Shown: positions 26,699 through 34,198 of the stretch, one piece after another
Numbering within the stretch: position 1 is the first letter of the stretch
How the letters are laid out: each line of letters starts with the position of its first letter
Assembly: GCA_018417955.1 (NCBI GenBank)
Contig: JACTVC010000011.1
Location: 556,262 to 620,261 of the forward strand
Length of the DNA stretch: 64,000 bases
Direction: 5' to 3'
DNA from: Laccaria trichodermophora
Taxonomy: Eukaryota; Basidiomycota; Agaricomycetes; Agaricales; Hydnangiaceae
Notes under the pieces: generated by a model
Database searches by the model: none
What the model saw: only the letters and a program-made list of their open reading frames with translations
Told to the model about the DNA's origin: nothing
Made by a program: the position numbers and the translations under genes

Positions 26699-29600
26699 TC
26701 AAACGAGTAGGCCTTTGGTCTCGAGGTATTCTCGTTTGAGTTGAGGGGAGTTCCTAAGATCGTATTCCGAGACCCACGAGTCGTCCGCAGGACCGTAGCC
26801 CTTCCATCTAATGAGATACATTCTTCGGTTAGCTTTTTTCTTGCCAACTAGCCGATGTCCTAAGATAGCTTCAACTTCGTATTCTTTGGAAGCTTTTAAT
26901 TCTCTAGTTGGGGGAAGTCTGGTTCGGTCGCCAAACTCATCCGGGGAAGGGTTGTATTTCTTTAGGTGATCTATGTTGAATACGGGATGCATTGAATAAG
27001 TGTCGGGTAACCTCAAGCGATATACTTGAGGATTGATCCTTTCAATGACTTCGAAGGGCCCGATCATTCGCTGGATTAGTTTCTTGCCTGTCCCTTCAAC
27101 ATCGACCAGTTCTAGGGAGTGCGGATTGACGAGAGCGTATTCGCCCACTTCTAAAGTCTGTATAGGCCTACGTTTCTTGTCGTATGCTTTTGCCTGCCTA
27201 TCTTGAGCTAGGGCAATGGCGTCTTTGGCAAAGTTCCGATGTAGTTCCAAGCTTTCCACGAAATCTTCGGCGGATTGGCTAGGTAAGAAGGGTCGTAGCG
27301 ACGGGTCGACTTCGGGAACTATAACCCCTGCGGATATTCTGGGGTTGTATCCCATTAGTAGGAAGTTGGGGGAACGCTTAGTAGAGGAGTGTACGCTGCT
27401 GTTGTAGGAGTAAGCTAGGACGCTTAGCCAGTCTGACCAGCTCTCCTTGTCTGAAGACACGTAAGCGCGTAACATCTGTTCTATTGTGGCATTGAGGATT
27501 TCCGTTTGTCCGTCCGTTTGAGGGTGATGAGCAGAGGACAACGCCATGACACTTCCGTAGTTAGCGACGACCGATTTCCAGAATATGGTAGCCCATCTTC
27601 GGTCTCGATCTGAGATGATGACTTCTGGTAGTCCATAGACGTTGACTACTTTTTCCACGAATATTTTGGCGAAACCTTCTTGGGTCAGGGTAGTATGAGT
27701 AGGTATTATCAGGGCGAATTTGGTGAGTTTGTCTACTACAACCAGAATCGCCGTATAACCTTGCTCGCCGGATGCGGGTAGTCCGGTTATCATGTCCAAG
27801 GACACTGTAGAGAAGGGTCTGGTAGGAATATGCGCGGGTCTTAACGCGCCCATTTTGGCACGATGGTCTACCTTAATTTTCTGACAAACATCGCAAGTAG
27901 TAGCGTAGGCTTCTGCGTCTTTACTCATAGACGGCCAAAAGAATAGTTCTTGTAGACGCGCTATGAAGCGGCGGGGGCCTGCGTGCGCACTTTCGTATGG
28001 CGACTCGTGAATCCATCGTAATACGTAGTTGATTTTGGATTTTGGAACACACAGTCGAGTTTTCCAACCAGCATCTATGAAGTAGAGTAGACTGTCCTGT
28101 CCTCTTTGGAAGTGGCTGGTCGAAATTATGGTCCTTTCGTTAGGTTGAGTTTTCAGGTAGCGCGGGGCAAAGAAACTGTCTGCTTCGTAATCTTCAGCGA
28201 ATTCCTTACAGATGGCAGGATCGACGGATATCAATAATTGAGTACGACTCGACCAATCCTCGTCCGGAGGGTTCTCTGATGGCTTGACCCCGACGGGGTA
28301 CGTCCAGGGGTCTGCTTTTGTGAAGGGCAAGATCTCCCCTTGTTCTTCAGAATTAGGTATGGGCTCTAAAGAGCTCGAGACATTCGCGCTGGTTTCCTTC
28401 CTGTTGACTTCCGGTAATTCGCGCTTTTTATCAGCAGCGAGTTGTCGTCTGGTATGAACTGAGGCTGACATTTTATCCAAGACATCCTCCCACCACATGA
28501 CACAGAATACCGCTTTAGGAGCAGGTGCTCTGAATATCCTATCTTCCACCTTTTGAGCCACGCCACGCTTCAGGTCGTCCTGTTCGATAGGAACGTTATC
28601 GTCATTCAAAGGGGAATCGTGGGGCGGGATCCGGATGAGACGAGATAGAGGATCTACATTAGAGTGAATTCGTCCGGCTCTATGAACGATTTTAAGACCT
28701 GGGTACGCTGCGAATACGGCCCCCCAGGCCGCTAATCGTCTGTTGGCATTTTCATAGACTCGCGCCCATACCAGGGCAGCGTGATCCGTGATTAGCGTGA
28801 TATTTTCTCCTTCTATAAACGGCTGAAATTTAACTAAAGCTTCCTTTGCGGCTAAAGCTTCTCTTTCAGTAGCGCTATAATTGCGCTCGGCTGGCTTAAA
28901 GGTCCTGCTCCAATAAGCGATTACGCGTTCAACGTGGACGACTGTCTCATCAAGCGACGCCCCCCACCCATCTCGGTGCTCAGCTTCGTGCTGATCCTTG
29001 TGAAGCTTGGCGACGAGATTAGGTACTTCTTTGTTAGCGTTCCATGCGGATTCCAATCTTGTGTAGCAAGGCGTGCCCTTAAGATCCTTGACTTGGATGA
29101 CTTGTACCTGTTGCAAACTGGCACCTAATGCTACATCCGAAGCGTCGGTATACAATCTATAGGCTTGCCCTGCAATTGGATATCCCAGCACGGGCGCGTT
29201 AGCTAAAGCTTCCTTCGCTTGATTGTATGCTATCTCCTGTTCCGCGCGCCACTGCCATTTGACGCCCTTTTTTAGAAGGTCGAACAGTGGCGCAGCGATC
29301 ATAGAGTAAAACGGTATATACGACGAGAAATAGACCACCATCCCTAGGAACTTCTGTAGGTCACTGACAGAAGTAGGGCGAGCAAGGTCCATTATAGCTT
29401 GAACCTTCTCCTTGTGGGTGGATAGACCCAATCTTGATACCTTCTGTCCGAGTAGCAATATGGAAGAGTAGCCTACGAAACACTTGGCAGGTGATAAGGT
29501 TATTCCTGCTGCGGCTATAGCTCCCAAGACTCGGTCTAAGTGGTCCAGATGTTCTGTCCAGTTCTTGGAGTATACAACTATATCGTCGATGTAAACTAAG

Positions 29601-31324
29601 GCAAATAGCCATAGGAACGGGGCTAATATCCCTTGCATAACTCTTTGGAAAATAGAAGGTCCATTCCTAAGTCCAAACGGCATTCTTTTAAATTGCCATA
29701 GCCCGAGATGACATCGGAAGGCTGTCTTTTCTTTAGCGTCCTCGGCCATTTCTAGCTGAGTAAACCCTGCCAGCGCGTCGAACGATGATAAAACTTGCGA
29801 CCCGGATAATGCTTGGATGATTTCAGATTGCCGAGGGATAGGGAACTCGTCCGGTATAGTTTTAGTGTTAAGTTTACGATAGTCGATAACGAGTCGTGGT
29901 TTGCCGTTCCTGTAGACTACAAGTGCTGGGAAACCCCACGGACTGACGGAGGGTTCGATAACCTCGGCTTCAAACCAGGTTTTCATCTGTTGGTCGATCA
30001 CTTCTCTTTTCGCAGGCAAGGCTCCGTACATGGGTTCTGAGATTGGTTGAGTATTAGGTAGCAGCAGGATCTGTACGCGCGCTTCCATGTGACCCAGACG
30101 CCCGTTGACACCAAAAGCTGCAGCATTTCTGCGCAAAACTTCCGTTAGACGATCACGGTACTCTTCTGGGATGTCAGGTCCTAAGTTGACCAGTTGTTCC
30201 ACGTCCCCAATTACGGGGTCTTCCGGCACGGCCGTGGTCTTGGGTCCCCAAGATTCGTCACTTTCGAAACGGTCGTCATGCCCAGGAGAATCGGCTTTGG
30301 GATTCGTGGCCGAGGCTAAGTCTTGTGCTTTCAAGGTGCCGACTATGGTTTTCCGTAGAGCTTCGGCAGATGCCGCCATCTTGTCTAGATGCTCCTCGTC
30401 TCTAGGTTTATCTATCATATTTTCGGGGTTATGTAGATATCCGACGACCTCTCCTGCTCTCACGTAGCGTGGATGGGGGCTTGGATTGGCGATGGGTATG
30501 AAGGGACAGGAGGCGCTAATCCAAGTAGTAGGAGCAGCCATCACGTCCTGATCATCTGTCCCAATTATAACTTTTTCTACTATCCAATCATCACGGCCTT
30601 CAAACATCGCGTGAACCGCTACATTGCATACGCTGTTCGAGTGTATCAGGGTGTCGTCTAGGGCTACAACCTCCATTAGTTTAGTAGCGCTGATCTTGGG
30701 TTTGGATCGAGCTACGGCCTTCCTTCGCATGAACGACTTAGTAGTGTGGGCGGCTCTTATTTCGAATCCAAGATCGATGTTCTCCGAGGAGGCTGCGAGT
30801 ATCACGCGCCCAGAGCGCCCAACCGCTACTTCACAGTGTCCTGAGGCATACCTTGTCAGGCCAAGTTCATAGGTAGTCTGGAAGTCTTCCCCCAATAGAA
30901 GAGGTACATTCATATTGCGTACCACGTAAGCCTCAAGTTCAAAACTAACGATCGATTCGTCTTGCGCGAGGACGAATAACTCAGTCTTGATGTACCCTAA
31001 GACCTTCGCGCCTCCTGTTAGTTGATATAACTTCATTCTTAAGCCTTCGCGTAAGCGCAGAGCGCTTGGCATAGACTTCCAGAATTCTTCTGATACGAGA
31101 GTGATGTCCGCCCCCGAGTCTAGTCGTGCGCGAATCGATTCCGACTTGAGGGTCCCGATTTTCGCTGGCATTTGCAGAGCCCTCGTTCCCAAGGATCCCA
31201 TTCCTTCCGGTAGTGAACGACCTTTGACCGCTGGGAACACCTTCCCCGGTTCATAGATTCGTTTAGACAACTTATTCTTAACAGGAGGAGTGGCAGTGGG
31301 TTTATGATCCTTCGGAGTAGTCAT
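26699..31324 (-). CDS. pol: Retrotransposon Pol: protease, reverse transcriptase, RNase H, integrase, chromodomain
   Basis: The 1541-codon intact frame is counted from the first ATG at 31324. The frame is open further upstream to about 31397, where the nested DNA element begins. Aspartic protease: RLDSGADITLV (active Asp ~69). RT: palm motif ALVYIDDIVVYSK (~578), plus QFKRMPFGLRNGPSIFQR. RNase H: LYTDASDVALG (~723). Integrase: His/Cys zinc-binding region ending CDVCQKIK (~1143), then the DDE core in SLDMITG (~1175), SDRDRRW (~1237) and DGQTEILN (~1273). The GPY/F region is RMIGPFEVIERI. The C-terminal chromodomain (~1480-1530) has MYLIRWKGYGPADDSWVSE, including the aromatic residues typical of methyl-lysine cages. 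These features place it among chromoviruses. All catalytic residues I can check are present. Confidence 0.96.
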   Translation of the reverse strand: MTTPKDHKPTATPPVKNKLSKRIYEPGKVFPAVKGRSLPEGMGSLGTRALQMPAKIGTLKSESIRARLDSGADITLVSEEFWKSMPSALRLREGLRMKLYQLTGGAKVLGYIKTELFVLAQDESIVSFELEAYVVRNMNVPLLLGEDFQTTYELGLTRYASGHCEVAVGRSGRVILAASSENIDLGFEIRAAHTTKSFMRRKAVARSKPKISATKLMEVVALDDTLIHSNSVCNVAVHAMFEGRDDWIVEKVIIGTDDQDVMAAPTTWISASCPFIPIANPSPHPRYVRAGEVVGYLHNPENMIDKPRDEEHLDKMAASAEALRKTIVGTLKAQDLASATNPKADSPGHDDRFESDESWGPKTTAVPEDPVIGDVEQLVNLGPDIPEEYRDRLTEVLRRNAAAFGVNGRLGHMEARVQILLLPNTQPISEPMYGALPAKREVIDQQMKTWFEAEVIEPSVSPWGFPALVVYRNGKPRLVIDYRKLNTKTIPDEFPIPRQSEIIQALSGSQVLSSFDALAGFTQLEMAEDAKEKTAFRCHLGLWQFKRMPFGLRNGPSIFQRVMQGILAPFLWLFALVYIDDIVVYSKNWTEHLDHLDRVLGAIAAAGITLSPAKCFVGYSSILLLGQKVSRLGLSTHKEKVQAIMDLARPTSVSDLQKFLGMVVYFSSYIPFYSMIAAPLFDLLKKGVKWQWRAEQEIAYNQAKEALANAPVLGYPIAGQAYRLYTDASDVALGASLQQVQVIQVKDLKGTPCYTRLESAWNANKEVPNLVAKLHKDQHEAEHRDGWGASLDETVVHVERVIAYWSRTFKPAERNYSATEREALAAKEALVKFQPFIEGENITLITDHAALVWARVYENANRRLAAWGAVFAAYPGLKIVHRAGRIHSNVDPLSRLIRIPPHDSPLNDDNVPIEQDDLKRGVAQKVEDRIFRAPAPKAVFCVMWWEDVLDKMSASVHTRRQLAADKKRELPEVNRKETSANVSSSLEPIPNSEEQGEILPFTKADPWTYPVGVKPSENPPDEDWSSRTQLLISVDPAICKEFAEDYEADSFFAPRYLKTQPNERTIISTSHFQRGQDSLLYFIDAGWKTRLCVPKSKINYVLRWIHESPYESAHAGPRRFIARLQELFFWPSMSKDAEAYATTCDVCQKIKVDHRAKMGALRPAHIPTRPFSTVSLDMITGLPASGEQGYTAILVVVDKLTKFALIIPTHTTLTQEGFAKIFVEKVVNVYGLPEVIISDRDRRWATIFWKSVVANYGSVMALSSAHHPQTDGQTEILNATIEQMLRAYVSSDKESWSDWLSVLAYSYNSSVHSSTKRSPNFLLMGYNPRISAGVIVPEVDPSLRPFLPSQSAEDFVESLELHRNFAKDAIALAQDRQAKAYDKKRRPIQTLEVGEYALVNPHSLELVDVEGTGKKLIQRMIGPFEVIERINPQVYRLRLPDTYSMHPVFNIDHLKKYNPSPDEFGDRTRLPPTRELKASKEYEVEAILGHRLVGKKKANRRMYLIRWKGYGPADDSWVSEYDLRNSPQLKREYLETKGLLV

Positions 31325-31390
31325 TACTTCTTTGTCTTTTCCTTTATTATAGTCCTTGGCTTTGCGCGCGTTACGGTGTGCGGGGTAAAC

Positions 31391-31397
31391 TCTATGT
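31391..31397. repeat. Target duplication of the nested foldback element (left copy)
   Basis: TCTATGT here recurs at 32225-32231. On the minus strand (ACATAGA) both copies fall in the same gag/pol reading frame. If the family uses 8 bp, the eighth base mismatches (G versus A). Confidence 0.85.
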
Positions 31398-32224
31398 GAC
31401 TGGTAGCTGCCAATTACATGATGTAGTTATGGCAGCTGCCATAAAAAAACTTGATCAGCTACCGTGAATGAATGAAATGCTAAGTTTTCATTCATTCACG
31501 GCACCTGTTTCATTTGAGATAATTTATTCTGTTTCATTCATTCCCGGCAACTGTTTCATTTTTTTTCATTCATTGCTGTGGAGAATGAAATCGTTTTTGT
31601 TTCATTCCATTTCATTTCAATCCTTTCTTCATTCCTACCAGGAAGAATGAAATTTATTCTGTTTCATTCATTCCTGGCAACTATTTCATTCTTTGTTTCA
31701 TTTTTGTTTCATTCTTACCATGGAATTTTTGTTTCATTCTTTATTTCATTTTTGTTTCAATCTTTCAGGCAACAATTTCGATGTTTTAATACACACCTAA
31801 ATAAGGAAATAATATACAATTATGACTGATATGTGTTGTGCCCTACTGCAGTGGTGTGGGAGGCCATATGGGAGTACTTTTGCATTTGAGGCTCAAATAC
31901 ATAACAAGATAGGCATACTGTTGCCAAATAAGGCACTTTAATATTTTACATCAATTACATAATAATTTTCCCAGCTCTAACAATAAAGGAATGAATGAAA
32001 CAGTTGCCATGGTGGAATGAAATGAAAAATGAAGTAATTTCCATGAATCAATGAAATGAAATGAATGAAACAGTTGCCGTGAATCAATGAAACAGAATGA
32101 ATCATTTTGAATGAAATGGGTGCCGTGAATCAATGAAATTTCATTTCATTCCCTCACGGTAGCTGATCAAGTTTTGCCACGGCAGCTGCCATAAATACAT
32201 CGATGTAGAGTGCAGCTACTAGTG
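31398..32224. mobile_element. Nested non-autonomous foldback DNA transposon (827 bp) between gag and pol
   Basis: The two ends are long inverted repeats. The outer ~13 bases read ACTGGTAGCTGC at one end and ACTAGTAGCTGC at the other. Both arms then carry the palindrome GGCAGCTGCC and the block AACTTGATCAGCTACCGTGA. Inside, each arm is built of short reiterated units (TTTCATTCATTC and CGGCAACTG on the left arm; their complements on the right), so most of the element can fold into one imperfect hairpin around a unique core at about 31790-31975. No transposase ORF is present. The 7 bp (possibly 8 bp) target duplication would suit an hAT relative, but I leave the superfamily open. Confidence 0.88.
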
Positions 32225-34198
32225 TCTATGTAACTTCGCGTCCATCCGTCGTTCGAGGTTAGGTTCGTTATCGCGCAAATCAGCAGCAAGTTCCATGCGC
32301 TTCTCTGCTGCGAATGAATTCCTGTGGATTCCTCGAGATGAATGGATTTCAGAGGCGTAATTCTTAAGCATTCTTTCACTCTCATAAGCAGAAAGGGCGG
32401 AGTTAGATTCAACCAGCATAACTATATACTCTCTATCTGCTTCCTCTTCCTCATCCCACATGATGTGAATCTTATGAGCATTCCGCAGAGCGTTCCACTT
32501 CCCGTAGTGGGGACAGTCTCGGTGGAAATGCTTAGGACTAGTGCAGATGTAGCAGTCTCCATTAGGTTCTCGTGGGCTGATCTTGGAATCGTCCCTCTCA
32601 AAGGTTACTCCATTCACAGTTTTACCGTGAGGGAATTCTGGCTTTGCGGGCGTCGGTTTACGCCCCCCAACCCGCGGCGGAGGTCTTCGGTTGTTGTTGG
32701 AGGCGAAATTGACGTCTCGTTCTATCTCTCCATCATCGTCAGACGAATAAGATTCCAGCTGAACTCCTTGATTGGTGAGTTCAGCCTCCGCTGCGTGTGC
32801 TGCGCGCGGACGACTGTTCCTATAAAACGGCGCTGGCCGCTTATTGCGTTCGGCCTGCTGCCAGGAGGTTACGAGACCATTCTTCATCCGCTTAGCTACG
32901 GATTGGACAGATAGTATCGTGGGACAGATAACCTCACTGAGGTAATGCGACCATTCCACAGGTTGCCTGCGAAGTATACGGGCGACCGCAGTGGGTCCAT
33001 CAACTTCGTCTGGATGTAGGAAATGATGGTATCGGATGCGTCGTTGGATGTATTCTAGCGGGCTTTCCTGTTCGTGACCCTTATTTCGGAAGGTCATTTC
33101 GTCAAACTCGAAGGTTCGTTCTCGTACCCATTCCTCATCCAGGAAGTGGGCTTGGATTCCAACCATCATGTTGTCCCAGTCAACCGAGAAATAGTCACGA
33201 TCCGGAGCTGGTAAGGTCTCCCACCAGCTTAGGGCGTAAGAAGTCCATTTAAAGGGGGCTAACTGGGCGATTCCTTCCTTCATTTTGGGACTTAATCTGG
33301 CAAGGAATCCCATATTACTCAGATAGTTGATAGCGGATTCGCCTGCCCCGTCCCATTCTGGCAGCATCGCGCTATTAAGCTTGCGGTTCAGCTGCCATTC
33401 CTCTGGAAGCCGCCACCAGGGAGTTATATTGGGATCTTGCGGGATGGGATCTCCATTGTTTCCGCCTCCGCCCCCGCCGCCTCCTCCACCTCCGCCTCCG
33501 CCACCGTTCCCGCCGCCACCGTTGTCTCGCGGGGGAACGTACCAAGAAGCTGGTGGATTCGGTCCATTGGGTCCACCCGGGTTGCCGCCTCCTCCAGCGT
33601 TACCACTATTGCCAGAGGAGGAGGATCCGCCAGAGGGTGGGCCTTGTCGACTGGGGATCGGATTACTCCCTTGGTTGGGGTTTCCATTACTCCTTGAGGG
33701 TTGGGCCCGATTGGTCTCATGCTGATTGTTCTTGTACCGGAAGGTATAACTAGTCCACGACTTAGGACTAGGTAAGCGCGAGCTGAACGCAGCTGGTGTC
33801 CGAGGATGATTGAGGCTATTACCCGAAGCAATAGTTGTGGGGCCGTTGTTCGATGTCCCCGTTTTGACTGAGGAGGAGCCTACGGCGGAAATTCCTATAG
33901 CGCCCAAACCAGGTAGTCTAGACACCGGATGTCGTCTATTCAGCAAGACGGAAATCGATCCCGGTACTGGAGGATCTGAGGCAAACCTGACGTTTTGACC
34001 TTCGTTTGCAGCGGGATTTCGCGCAAGGTCTTGTTTGGTGGTAGGGGTAACGGAGGAGTTCCCCGTGGTAGTCGATTCGGCTTTATTCGGTCCTTGAAAC
34101 CCTCGAGAGCGATGTACGGTGTATTCTTTAGGGATGGGACTATCCTTATAGGCTCGTTTGCGCAAATATGCAGCAATTTCCGTTAGATCTTCAGGCAG
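32219..34198 (-). CDS. gag: Retrotransposon Gag (capsid plus CCHC zinc knuckle)
   Basis: The frame begins directly after the UGA that ends the preceding ORF and has no ATG until the Met of SAMLPEWDG, some 270 codons in, so gag itself seems to lack a start codon. The N-terminal third is Ser/Thr/Pro-rich, followed by a nearly pure Gly tract (~225-245). The capsid-like core contains WWRLPEEWQLNRKLNSAML, LSWWETLPAPDRDYFSVDW and SPLEYIQRRIRYHHFLHPDE. The zinc knuckle CYICTSPKHFHRDC fits C-X2-C-X4-H-X4-C. The frame ends CAT AGA CAC TAG; the last two codons belong to the nested DNA element, so the natural Gag continuation has been cut off. Confidence 0.88.
   Translation of the reverse strand: MPEDLTEIAAYLRKRAYKDSPIPKEYTVHRSRGFQGPNKAESTTTGNSSVTPTTKQDLARNPAANEGQNVRFASDPPVPGSISVLLNRRHPVSRLPGLGAIGISAVGSSSVKTGTSNNGPTTIASGNSLNHPRTPAAFSSRLPSPKSWTSYTFRYKNNQHETNRAQPSRSNGNPNQGSNPIPSRQGPPSGGSSSSGNSGNAGGGGNPGGPNGPNPPASWYVPPRDNGGGGNGGGGGGGGGGGGGGGNNGDPIPQDPNITPWWRLPEEWQLNRKLNSAMLPEWDGAGESAINYLSNMGFLARLSPKMKEGIAQLAPFKWTSYALSWWETLPAPDRDYFSVDWDNMMVGIQAHFLDEEWVRERTFEFDEMTFRNKGHEQESPLEYIQRRIRYHHFLHPDEVDGPTAVARILRRQPVEWSHYLSEVICPTILSVQSVAKRMKNGLVTSWQQAERNKRPAPFYRNSRPRAAHAAEAELTNQGVQLESYSSDDDGEIERDVNFASNNNRRPPPRVGGRKPTPAKPEFPHGKTVNGVTFERDDSKISPREPNGDCYICTSPKHFHRDCPHYGKWNALRNAHKIHIMWDEEEEADREYIVMLVESNSALSAYESERMLKNYASEIHSSRGIHRNSFAAEKRMELAADLRDNEPNLERRMDAKLHRH
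32225..32231. repeat. Target duplication of the nested foldback element (right copy)
   Basis: This second copy of TCTATGT is contributed by the retrotransposon's own coding sequence. It places codons CAT AGA in the gag frame, the same two codons found at the pol-side copy. Confidence 0.85.

Noticed and set aside
31440..32170. Possible CRISPR-like or satellite array of TTTCATTCATTC units
   Set aside because: Units are irregular, lack constant spacers and are inverted between halves. This is a foldback transposon in a eukaryotic genome.
33327..33725. Plus-strand ORFs with long Pro or Ala/Ser runs
   Set aside because: They are antisense shadows of the Gly-rich tract in Gag.
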